From assembly GCA_016196065.1 (NCBI GenBank), contig JACPYL010000012.1, positions 682,001 through 746,000 on the forward strand: 64,000 nucleotides of DNA, written 5' to 3'. Shown here in pieces: positions 56,031 through 63,093 of this stretch. Under the pieces are notes generated by a model. That model was given only the letters and a program-made list of their open reading frames with translations, was not told the origin of the DNA and did no database searches. Source of the DNA: Acidobacteriota bacterium. GTDB taxonomy: Bacteria > Acidobacteriota > Terriglobia > Terriglobales > Acidobacteriaceae. Each line of letters begins with the position of its first letter. Positions within the stretch are counted from its first letter, which is position 1. A program made the position numbers and the translations under genes.

Positions 56031-56833
56031 CGCGATCCTCCCTGCGGATCGAAAGTATTCGGGGAGACACCTGAATTGAAAGTGACCGCACCGATGCTAA
56101 TAACCTCACTTGACGAGTCGTTAAAGTAGGAAATCGTCTGTGGGATCATCACACTGTTGACTACAACGAATTGCGACATGTCATAGGTTGCAGTTTCGTA
56201 ACTGGCTGCGTTCTCATTGGCTGGCTCACGAACCTGGACTCGCACCGGCAGAAACGAGACCGGATCGAAATACCATTCCTGCGGCGTCACGAGCGTTCCC
56301 ATCGGGTCCGAATCGTCGCTGATATGAACCTGAACAACCTTTGCGCCATTCAGGGAGACAACGCCAATGTATTTAAGCGTATATACAGGATTGTTCAGTT
56401 CTTGTAGCAGCACATACGGCGGCAGGTAAAAAGGGAGATTCGCCCTCGCCATGTAGGGATTTAGAGAGGAGGTCTTTCTCTTAAAAATCCAGGCGGGTGA
56501 GCCATGCCCACTAAGGAAAACATTGGTCCCTCCATCCGCCGTGGCTACCTCTATTCGAAATTCGCTCGCTGCGGTCGTCCAGGTAAATGATCTATTCGTG
56601 CCATCGCTGTTTAGTATTGACCCGGTCACAACGCAGTCCTGAATAGCCGCCAAAGCATCAGCGCCGCCAGAAGCAGCGACGGCACTCTGCAAAGTCTTGA
56701 TAGCCGCATTGTCACGCTGAGGAGTTGCGGCAAGCGCTGGTATGGCCAGTCCGATGATGACAACGATCACGGCGATGGCAGATACCGCCATATAATTGGT
56801 TTTCCTCGAATCTGTAATAGCTAAATTCGTCAT
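56027..56833 (-). CDS. Exported or membrane-anchored protein upstream of the RHS gene
   Basis: The 268-residue protein has an N-terminal hydrophobic segment (YMAVSAIAVIVVIIGLAIPALA) that could be a signal peptide or anchor. The rest is strand-rich (DCVVTGSILNSDGTNRSFTWTTAASEFRIEV) with the layout of a LolA-like, lipid-binding type fold, but I cannot assign it. Its stop overlaps the RHS start (ATGA), so the two are translationally coupled. It may help export or assemble the RHS protein; that is context only. Confidence 0.75.
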   Translation of the reverse strand: MTNLAITDSRKTNYMAVSAIAVIVVIIGLAIPALAATPQRDNAAIKTLQSAVAASGGADALAAIQDCVVTGSILNSDGTNRSFTWTTAASEFRIEVATADGGTNVFLSGHGSPAWIFKRKTSSLNPYMARANLPFYLPPYVLLQELNNPVYTLKYIGVVSLNGAKVVQVHISDDSDPMGTLVTPQEWYFDPVSFLPVRVQVREPANENAASYETATYDMSQFVVVNSVMIPQTISYFNDSSSEVISIGAVTFNSGVSPNTFDPQGGSR

Positions 56834-57045
56834 GTCTGGTTCCTTTCCATCAGCGTGCTCGCTTGAGGCATGGTGACCTGATGGGTCTTATCAGAGGACT
56901 TGCCAGCGAGGGTGCCCAGAACAATCGGGCGGTCAAGATGACCTTCAGAAAGCGCGAGGGAGCAAATTCCAGCCGGTGGCTTTGTCATCTTGTTCCATTC
57001 CGCCACTAGCTGTGACGGCATTCGGAAGTTCTCTACCCTCAGCAA
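56830..57045 (-). CDS. Possible 71-residue leader protein of the RHS operon
   Basis: The frame ends four bases inside the next gene (ATGA-type overlap), as its neighbours do. The product is basic and hydrophilic with no family match. Codon use is unremarkable and there is no strong ribosome site, so it may be spurious. The 220 bases upstream (57046-57265) contain no gene and probably hold the promoter of the RHS operon. Confidence 0.4.
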   Translation of the reverse strand: MLRVENFRMPSQLVAEWNKMTKPPAGICSLALSEGHLDRPIVLGTLAGKSSDKTHQVTMPQASTLMERNQT

Positions 57046-57261
57046 GTCACGCCTCCCGCGCCCCCTCAGGGCGGGATTTGTTTGTTGGGTAGACTCGCCA
57101 AACTACGCGCTACATCAGGGAAGTGTCAAGTACGAAACCAGACACGGTCAGTTCTTTACACACCATTCACCAACAGCCGATAGTGTTCAGACACCGCCAT
57201 CGGTCTAGCAGTCTTTGGTTAAAGGACAGTCGATTTCCCGCGTGAAGGATACGCGGATACT

Positions 57262-57285
57262 AACGTTACGTACGTACGTAACGTT
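57262..57285. repeat. Perfect 24-bp palindrome at the 3' end of the ImmA-like gene
   Basis: The sequence reads AACGTTACGTAC and its exact complement. The core alternates ACGT. It encodes the last residues (YVRT) and stop of the ImmA-like gene. No T-run follows in the gene's direction of transcription, so it is not a typical terminator. Confidence 0.75.
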
Positions 57286-57877
57286 GGCGGTCGATTTCGG
57301 CGGCGATGTTTTCCATCTGAGGCAGAAAAATACAATCAAAAAAATAAGCGACACCGAAAACAGCTATAAGGGAATAAGCAATATAGCGAGGCCATTTCCT
57401 TTCCACACTTCTGGCCATTTTAATAAAAGCGGGTAATTCACGTTCAGCTGCTTTCATTCGGCAGGACATCGCAAAATGCTCGGCGTGCTCTTCCAAGTCC
57501 TTCGGACCGATAGTTGGCTGTCCAAGTTCACCAAACTCGTGTTCGATCATCTCCCGAAATTCATGTAAGAGAGTGTGCAGGTCAGAAAATGGAGCCATCG
57601 CAGTTTCGCTTATGACAATTTCCCTCTTATCTTGAAATGTGCAATTAACGCCGCGAACATCTTTTGGAAGGGATACAAAGGATAGATTCACGCCTTTGGA
57701 GCGGCACAATTCCTTCATGGCGTCTTTTGTGAGAAAGGAACTTAAGCCCAGCCAGTTTACAAACTGTCGTGCCAAGACTTCTTCTGCGGGTGGCCAGTTC
57801 TCGCCATGTTCGGAAATTACGGTCAGACAAAAACCCAAGAGTGGTTTTTTCTCACTTCCATCTGTGAGTAATTGCAC
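57266..57877 (-). CDS. ImmA/IrrE-like metallopeptidase with C-terminal membrane helix
   Basis: The 203-residue protein has the ImmA layout: LLHEFREMIEHEF at about 105, followed by EEHAEHFAM in the place of the conserved EANRFA segment. The usual zinc motif HExxH reads HEFRE, so the second zinc histidine is missing or moved to the next His in IEHEF. A hydrophobic segment at about 170-190 (YIAYSLIAVFGVAYFFDCIFL) would anchor it to the membrane. ImmA-type proteases cleave a partner XRE repressor; the XRE gene lies four bases upstream. Confidence 0.72.
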   Translation of the reverse strand: MQLLTDGSEKKPLLGFCLTVISEHGENWPPAEEVLARQFVNWLGLSSFLTKDAMKELCRSKGVNLSFVSLPKDVRGVNCTFQDKREIVISETAMAPFSDLHTLLHEFREMIEHEFGELGQPTIGPKDLEEHAEHFAMSCRMKAAERELPAFIKMARSVERKWPRYIAYSLIAVFGVAYFFDCIFLPQMENIAAEIDRQRYVRT

Positions 57878-57881
57878 GATT

Positions 57882-58277
57882 TCAGGCCCCTTTCAGCAGG
57901 CTTCGTCGCGTTAACTTCTCGTACATTTCCACAATAAAGCGCTTCGTTTCCAGACTGACGTGCGTTCCCTTTAGCCGAGTACCCTGTTTAAAGGTGGGGT
58001 CAGTCCTGACGTGTTCGTATGCTTCCTCGATCTGCCTTCTCTTGGCGGTTTCCGCCGAATCCTCTTCCAGGTACCCGGCTGCAATCAAAAGCTCACGATG
58101 CTCCACATCGTAGGACTTCGCCAGCCGTTTCAAAATGTCAGGGTGCGGCGGTCTGCGCAGTCCCCGCTCGATCTGAGAAATATAGGCATTCGAGACTTTG
58201 GCCTGGGTTTCGACCTGTTTTAAGGTCAAACCCCTCGATTTCCGCAATCGGCGCATGTAGCTTCCGAAGGTTTCCAT
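57882..58277 (-). CDS. XRE-family transcriptional repressor of the island
   Basis: The 131-residue protein has an N-terminal HTH_3 domain (about 5-65: YMRRLRKSRGLTLKQVETQAKVSNAYISQIERGLRRPP) and a helical C-terminus. It pairs with the ImmA-like gene behind it, as in ICEBs1 ImmR-ImmA. It is transcribed away from the excisionase/integrase operon, and an inverted repeat lies in the shared intergenic region, so it probably represses that operon until its partner protease or another signal removes it. Confidence 0.88.
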   Translation of the reverse strand: METFGSYMRRLRKSRGLTLKQVETQAKVSNAYISQIERGLRRPPHPDILKRLAKSYDVEHRELLIAAGYLEEDSAETAKRRQIEEAYEHVRTDPTFKQGTRLKGTHVSLETKRFIVEMYEKLTRRSLLKGA

Positions 58278-58330
58278 AGCTCATCCATCATAGCACGATA
58301 TTAACAATTGCAAGAGTATTCGTTGTGGTG

Positions 58331-58388
58331 TTGACAGGCCGGTGAGCGTATTGCACAATCAATACTGTTGTTAGATTGTGTTAACAAC
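58331..58388 (+). promoter_or_regulatory. Promoter and operator of the recombinase operon
   Basis: TTGACA (58331-58336) is followed after 17 bases by CACAAT (58354-58359), a weak -10. Downstream, GTTGTTA (58367-58373) and TAACAAC (58382-58388) form a 7-bp inverted repeat with an 8-base spacer. A related TTAACAAT lies at 58301-58308, closer to the XRE gene. This suits an XRE repressor controlling both directions. Confidence 0.5.
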
Positions 58389-58400
58389 TGGAGTGCTCAC

Positions 58401-58775
58401 TTGCCTCTCACCTTGACTCCACAACCGGCGCTGTTTCCTTGTCCCCTCTGCGCCAAGGGCCTCGACGTGCGCCAGACCAAGAAAAAGAAGCCGTACGTTA
58501 TCTGTGATCCTTGCGGCGTCCAATTGTTTATTCGCAGCAAGGCTGGAATGCAGACCTTCAACCACCTGGTCGCAGATGCAGAACAGCGCAACATCTGGAA
58601 GAGGCTGAACGATTTGCAGGCTCGGTATCTTCGAAAGTGCCCGGACTGCAAGAAGGACTTTTGGATTGTCCCCGACCAGCTTAAAACCAGCTGGGTGGAC
58701 GGCAAGTTTGAGGGATATCGCTGCCCGGAACGCGGATGCAAGGGCGTTGCTGGTTGGGAAAAAGAGAAAAAATGA
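58401..58775 (+). CDS. Small zinc-ribbon protein in the recombinase operon
   Basis: From the TTG at 58401 (TGGAGTG just upstream) the protein has 124 residues. A TTG at 58368 would extend it but lies in the operator. Two zinc-ribbon-like pairs are visible: CPLC with CDPCG, and CPDCKKDF with CPERGCKG. Such proteins occur in phages and islands; function unknown. It overlaps the next gene by four bases. Confidence 0.7.
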   Translation: MPLTLTPQPALFPCPLCAKGLDVRQTKKKKPYVICDPCGVQLFIRSKAGMQTFNHLVADAEQRNIWKRLNDLQARYLRKCPDCKKDFWIVPDQLKTSWVDGKFEGYRCPERGCKGVAGWEKEKK

Positions 58776-58906
58776 AGATCACAATGCTTGGAGTGCTGGG
58801 CTTCATCGCGATTGCTACGCTGCTGGTCTATGCCGGATATGAGTTGGGCAGAATGCCAGAGAAGCCGCAGTCACCACTGAATCCCACGTTGCCGCCGAAC
58901 TCATGA
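58772..58906 (+). CDS. 44-residue single-helix membrane protein
   Basis: The short frame (ATG at 58772 overlapping the previous stop, TGA at 58904) encodes a hydrophobic helix, MLGVLGFIAIATLLVYAGYELG, and a proline-rich tail. The overlaps with both neighbours make it a convincing real gene despite its size. Function unknown. Confidence 0.65.
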   Translation: MKITMLGVLGFIAIATLLVYAGYELGRMPEKPQSPLNPTLPPNS

Positions 58907-59166
58907 CCACAACGCCGTCACAAGTCGATGCAGGTTTGACTACCGAATGGTTCACGGCTGCCGAGGCCGCTCTATATCTCAAAGTCAAGGTTCGCACACT
59001 CTTGCTCTGGGTCCGGCAAGGCAGAGTGAAAGCGTTTGCACTGTCCGGCATAAAACGCCACGTGTGGCGCTTCCGTCAGCGAGACTTGGACGCTGCCCTT
59101 CTGGGATCTCCCGTGCTACTCTGCCAGACGCCATCCGTGCGCCCTGCGGAAAGGACGGAGCAATGA
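58903..59166 (+). CDS. Excisionase-like DNA-binding protein (HTH_17)
   Basis: The 87-residue protein has the short winged helix of excisionases (EWFTAAEAALYLKVKVRTLLLWVRQGRVKAFAL, then KRHVWRFRQRDLDAAL). It precedes the recombinase gene with a four-base overlap (ATGA), the typical xis-int layout. It would bend DNA at the att sites and direct excision. The tail after residue 65 is unordered-looking. Confidence 0.85.
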   Translation: MTTTPSQVDAGLTTEWFTAAEAALYLKVKVRTLLLWVRQGRVKAFALSGIKRHVWRFRQRDLDAALLGSPVLLCQTPSVRPAERTEQ

Positions 59167-60290
59167 AAAGGGCAGCACGGCACAAAACGGGAAGTGTAGT
59201 TTTCGACAAAAGACGCAAAACGTGGAATTACTTATGGTGGGAGGACGGCCAAAGGCGGTCCAAGCAGATTGGCACCCTGAAAGAGTTTCCAACCAAGGGT
59301 GCTGCTTGGCACTCCGCTCAGTCCATCCAGGCTGAGGCTTTCGAGCCACTGGCTAGCTCAAGCAAAGTGGAAGGAACCACGGTGAGAGCACTGGCAGAGC
59401 GTTACGAGCAGGATCGATTGCCTTCGCGCCATTCCACGGCGCGGATGTATCGTTCCTGGTTGCGTAATCACATCTTGCCTAAATGGGGTGACGAGTCGAT
59501 TCGCGCTATACAACCACGAGCAGTCGAACTGTGGTTGCGAGAGTTGGATTTGTCGCCCAAAAGCAAGTCTCATGTGCGGGGCATGTTGCACCTGCTCATG
59601 GAGTTTGCCATGTGGAGCGGAGCACTGGAAATTTCGCGAAATCCCATTGATCTTGTCGTAGTCAAAGGGGCGACCAAGCGTACACGCCAACCGCGTAATC
59701 TCACTGTGGATGAGTTCCGAAAGTTTGTGAAGCATCTTGAGGAACCCTTCCGCACAGTTGCGCTGCTTTCGGTGTGTTTCGGTTTGCGAATTAGCGAATG
59801 TCTGGCTCTGAGGTGGAGTGACGTGGACTGGTTGAACGGCAAGTTGCGAATTGAACGGGCAATTGTCCGGCAACATGTCGATGACGTGAAAACAGTCTAC
59901 TCGCAGAAACAGATGAGCATTGATCCCGAACTATTGGCAAGGCTGAAAGCGTGGAAACAACTTTCACAGTTCTGCGCCGAGGGAGATTGGCTCTTTGCAT
60001 CTCCGGTTCAGCTTGGACGCTTGCCCTGGTCCTACCCTTGGATTTTAAGGGTCTTTCACAAGGCAGGCGACAAAGCCGGGATCGGTAAACTGCCAACTCA
60101 CACCCTGCGCCACAGCTATCGTTCGTGGCTCGATGCCGTGGGAACATCAATCGCCGTGCAGCAGAAGCTGATGCGACATAGCGACATTCGCACGACCATG
60201 AATCTTTACGGAGATGTGGTCACGGATGAGATGTCTCAGGCTCACTCCAAGGTAGTTGGCTTGGCACTCGCACCACAAAGTTCCAACTAA
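59163..60290 (+). CDS. Tyrosine recombinase (island integrase)
   Basis: From the ATG at 59163 the protein has 375 residues; an upstream start at 58947 would run through the excisionase gene in another frame. An N-terminal arm-binding segment (KTWNYLWWEDGQRRSKQ) precedes the SAM-like domain and the catalytic domain: Arg in FGLRISECLALRW, HTLRHSYRSW, MRHSDIRTT and the nucleophile Tyr in MNLYGDV. It integrates DNA at the 3' end of the adjacent tRNA-Ser gene, 46 bases downstream. Last gene of the operon. Confidence 0.95.
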   Translation: MKRAARHKTGSVVFDKRRKTWNYLWWEDGQRRSKQIGTLKEFPTKGAAWHSAQSIQAEAFEPLASSSKVEGTTVRALAERYEQDRLPSRHSTARMYRSWLRNHILPKWGDESIRAIQPRAVELWLRELDLSPKSKSHVRGMLHLLMEFAMWSGALEISRNPIDLVVVKGATKRTRQPRNLTVDEFRKFVKHLEEPFRTVALLSVCFGLRISECLALRWSDVDWLNGKLRIERAIVRQHVDDVKTVYSQKQMSIDPELLARLKAWKQLSQFCAEGDWLFASPVQLGRLPWSYPWILRVFHKAGDKAGIGKLPTHTLRHSYRSWLDAVGTSIAVQQKLMRHSDIRTTMNLYGDVVTDEMSQAHSKVVGLALAPQSSN

Positions 60291-60334
60291 CGGATTGCAG
60301 GTGCGGATTGCAGTTCGCGTAAATCCTTGAAACT

Positions 60335-60429
<95 letters not shown>

Positions 60430-60450
60430 GACCTTTTTAAAACGTGGGAC

Positions 60451-61554
60451 TTACGCGGAACTGCTCGACTCCTCGCGGCCTGCATTCGCGGGCCTATTCA
60501 CGGCCCGCTCCAGCGTTTGCATTGCGGCTTCGACTTTCGGGTCACGCACCTTCACGTATCTATCCCTCGTAATCGAAACCCGGCTGTGCCGGAGGATTCG
60601 CTGTACCACTTTATCACTCACTTCCAACTCAAACAAATTCGAGGCGAGTCCGCGCCGGAACGAATGCCACCCGCGCCACGTCAAACCGACCGTCTTCATT
60701 GCGGCCTTGATAGGCCCGCGTCCGGCATTCTCTAGAGACTCGGAGAACAGACGCCCAGAGACGGGAGCGGAGCGGCGATACTCATTCAGTATATCGCGGA
60801 GCGCGGGAATGACCGGAACGAAGCTGCCGGATGCCTTGGACTTCGGCGGAGAACGATAACCGCGCCACTCCGTCTCTTCGACCGTAAGCGCGTCGTCCGC
60901 GTAACAGTCCCACGTCAGCCCTTGAATCTCCGCGAGCCTGAGCCCAGCGTACCCGGCGATAGCGACCGCTGCCCGGTGTTCCAGGGTGAGGAGAGGAAGG
61001 ATTTGCTCAATCTCCTCCAGTGTGTAGACGCCGGTTTCCCGCGAAGCCAGAGCGCGGGCGGGAAGGAATACCCCGGTCACTGGGTTCGCCTCCGTATAGA
61101 AGCCGTAATTGCGAGCGTGGTTGAAGATCACGCTGAGGAAGGCTTTGAGGTGCGAGTACGTGGTGCGCCGGAGTGTTCGTTTGCGATCTGCTGCAATCTC
61201 GTTGAGCAACTGCTGAATGTGATACGGACGGATCACCCACAGCCGGATTCCAGCGCGTTCTTTTAGGTATCGCTCGAACAGCCCCTTATACCCGGCATAG
61301 GTGGATGGGCGAAGGCGCGGCTCCACTTCGGGAAGGTAGTGATGCTCAATGTAGTTCGCGAGCGTCATGCCCAAACGGTCTGCATCGACGGCGAGCCGCA
61401 GGCGGGCGCGTTCTTCCTCAGCCCTTGGGCGAATCAGCCGCAGGGTAGGGAAGTCCTCTAGACGACCCAGCCAAATCTTCTTGCGCTTTTTCCCTTCGTA
61501 GTAGCGGAGGTACCACGCGCCGTGATCCTTTGTGAGAGTTCCGTTCTGACCCAT
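60451..61554 (-). CDS. Second tyrosine recombinase, beside the tRNA-Ser 5' end
   Basis: The 367-residue protein has an N-terminal arm-type segment (GAWYLRYYEGKKRKKIWLGRLEDFP), a SAM-like core domain (about 85-170) and a catalytic domain with Arg in AGLRLAEIQGL, HSFRRGLASN, LRHSRVSITRDRYVKV and the nucleophile Tyr in RDRYVKV. It is not closely similar to the island integrase. It lies 22 bases upstream of the tRNA 5' end on the same strand, so it probably belongs to another element extending to the right. Its AGGAG site before the ATG is good. Confidence 0.93.
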   Translation of the reverse strand: MGQNGTLTKDHGAWYLRYYEGKKRKKIWLGRLEDFPTLRLIRPRAEEERARLRLAVDADRLGMTLANYIEHHYLPEVEPRLRPSTYAGYKGLFERYLKERAGIRLWVIRPYHIQQLLNEIAADRKRTLRRTTYSHLKAFLSVIFNHARNYGFYTEANPVTGVFLPARALASRETGVYTLEEIEQILPLLTLEHRAAVAIAGYAGLRLAEIQGLTWDCYADDALTVEETEWRGYRSPPKSKASGSFVPVIPALRDILNEYRRSAPVSGRLFSESLENAGRGPIKAAMKTVGLTWRGWHSFRRGLASNLFELEVSDKVVQRILRHSRVSITRDRYVKVRDPKVEAAMQTLERAVNRPANAGREESSSSA

Positions 61555-61605
61555 GTGTACTCCTTAGTAAACAGCCGGGAGATCATAGCGCGGATCGTTG
61601 AGAGG

Positions 61606-61923
61606 TCAAAATCGTCTATACCGAGCGATATTTTCTTTGCGCACTCCTATCTTCCGCGCTCTACGCTGCCAATGCGGGCCGTGACCGGGTGAGCCGAGAG
61701 CGTGCGCAATCTCGTGGCGTATCACGTCACGGATTAACGACCAAGGTGCCCGCTCAATAAGCTCCTCATCGAGAAGAATGGCCTGCACATCGTATTCACA
61801 CTGGCCCAAAATTTTTGTACCCGGTTCGCTCGGTATCGGCTGAATCGCAACAACCCAACCGGCCACGTCTAGGCCGTACTTCGCCAAGAGACGCCACGCG
61901 TAGTTCCACGCACGATCTTCCAT
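61606..61923 (-). CDS. SprT-like zinc metalloprotein
   Basis: The 105-residue protein carries HEIAHAL and a following HGPHW, the metal-binding pattern of SprT-like (WSS1/Spartan-type) metalloproteases. The N-terminal part is strand-helix (DVAGWVVAIQPIP). It starts with a strong GAGGAGG. Its small size suggests a minimal catalytic core. It is upstream of the recombinase in the same direction. Confidence 0.85.
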   Translation of the reverse strand: MEDRAWNYAWRLLAKYGLDVAGWVVAIQPIPSEPGTKILGQCEYDVQAILLDEELIERAPWSLIRDVIRHEIAHALGSPGHGPHWQRRARKIGVRKENIARYRRF

Positions 61924-61986
61924 GTTGCCTCCTCGTCCTTGAAGGAATAGAAGCGCCCCAGCGCGAAGTCGAGGCGCTTGGTGGGG

Positions 61987-62238
61987 TTAGTTGGCGAACT
62001 GTTGCTTGCGAATCCGGTCCGCGTCCGCTACCCGTTCTGGAAAAGGCGGGAAAGCGTATACAACATCCACGGCGGCTTCGAACAGCTCAACGATTCGTTC
62101 ATCAGTGATGTTGAACGAACGAGCGCGGCTAGCGGCTCTATAGAGGAGACGATCTAACTCCTCATCCACAGCGCATTCGTTACAAGAAAAGTTAGGCATG
62201 TCAGACGGACGTTCTTCACAAAAGGGACAGATTGGCAA
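61987..62238 (-). CDS. Small zinc-ribbon-like protein
   Basis: The 83-residue protein begins with a TTG at 62238 (AGGAGG nine bases upstream). It has CPFCEERP and SCNEC, enough for one zinc ribbon, and a long helical segment, EELDRLLYRAASRARSFNITDERIVELFEAA. Function unknown. It seems to be cotranscribed with the SprT-like gene. Confidence 0.7.
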   Translation of the reverse strand: MPICPFCEERPSDMPNFSCNECAVDEELDRLLYRAASRARSFNITDERIVELFEAAVDVVYAFPPFPERVADADRIRKQQFAN

Positions 62239-62519
62239 TTGAATCCTCCTTTAGAGCGCCGTCGCGACGATGGATTCGGAGCGCGAGCGGGCGCAATACG
62301 GCCTAGTTTTTTGGGGTTTTTGGCGTAGCAGGTAGTCCGCTATGACCAGTTGAATCGGGACGAGCAGCGCCAGACTCTGGAGAACTGCGTTCTGGCTTGA
62401 GCGGTATAGGCTCCCGTAGGAAGCTCAGTGACCAGTTACAGATTGTCACACGAACTTACTCACGTCAATGACAAAGATTGTCAAGGTCGAAGCAAAGGAC
62501 GGTGGTGACTTAGAGCCGC
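62239..62519. other. Intergenic segment with no certain gene
   Basis: There is no supported gene. A 38-codon plus-strand frame (62468-62584, MTKIVKVEAKDGGDLEPPKNP) exists, but it overlaps the end of the next gene and has no ribosome site. CCCGTAGGAAGCTCAGTG near 62413 and the T-rich GTTTTTTGGGGTTTTTGG near 62308 may be parts of a promoter or terminator. Confidence 0.3.
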
Positions 62520-62960
62520 CTAAAAACCCAGTTGTCTACAAAGCGCCAGAAGATTGGTCATTCCTCGTTCCGCCAGATAGTTGAGCAAAGCTTCTCTGGG
62601 AGGTTGATTGCTGCGATAGGGAGTGCTGCTCGGACCTGTATAGCGACCGCCTCCCGGTCCCGTGTAGAGCCCACCGCCCGGTCCCGTATACAGTCCTCCA
62701 CCTGGTCCTGTGTACATACCGCCTCCAGGCCCAGTGTAGAGTCCTCCACCGGGCCCAGTGTAAAGACCTCCGCCCGGACCCGTGTACATACCGCCTCCGG
62801 GTCCGCTATACATTCCACCGCCCGGACCTGAGTACGCTCCACCACCGGGACCGGTGTACATTCCACCGCCCGGACCTGTATACAAGCCTCCGCCCGGTCC
62901 AGTGTAAAAATCGCGCGGCCAAGTACCTTCTTCATCCTCATTCCTATTACGCATATACAA
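62520..62960 (-). CDS. YTGPGGG tandem-repeat protein
   Basis: The 146-residue protein has a short charged head (MYMRNRNEDEEGTWPRDF), eleven copies of an eight-residue unit YTGPGGGx (x mainly L or M; two copies have YSGPGGGx) plus a degenerate twelfth, and a C-terminal domain of about 32 residues (PPREALLNYLAERGMTNLLALCRQLGF) that looks helical. The repeat is low-complexity and glycine-rich and could be flexible or phase-separating. The family is found as unannotated proteins in several bacteria, as I recall; no function is known to me. Confidence 0.85.
   Translation of the reverse strand: MYMRNRNEDEEGTWPRDFYTGPGGGLYTGPGGGMYTGPGGGAYSGPGGGMYSGPGGGMYTGPGGGLYTGPGGGLYTGPGGGMYTGPGGGLYTGPGGGLYTGPGGGRYTGPSSTPYRSNQPPREALLNYLAERGMTNLLALCRQLGF
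62643..62906. repeat. 24-bp tandem repeat array coding for YTGPGGGx
   Basis: Eleven 24-bp units in frame, differing by synonymous or conservative changes. There are no spacers, so this is not a CRISPR array. The repeat lies wholly inside the gene 62520-62960. Confidence 0.85.
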
Positions 62961-63093
62961 ACACTCCTCAGCTTGTTATGATAACACAGCGGCGAACAAA
63001 TGCCGAAAGACTGTGGCGGTCACTTAACAACACTTACTGATGACCTTCACAATTCCTGACGTGGGTACGCGCCAATATGTTCTGGTCAATTGA

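Noticed and set aside
62468-62584. 38-codon plus-strand frame
   Set aside because: It lacks a ribosome site and overlaps the end of the YTGPGGG gene on the other strand.
62643-62906. Regular 24-bp repeats resembling a CRISPR array
   Set aside because: Units are contiguous, in frame and lack spacers; they encode YTGPGGGx. No cas genes are nearby.
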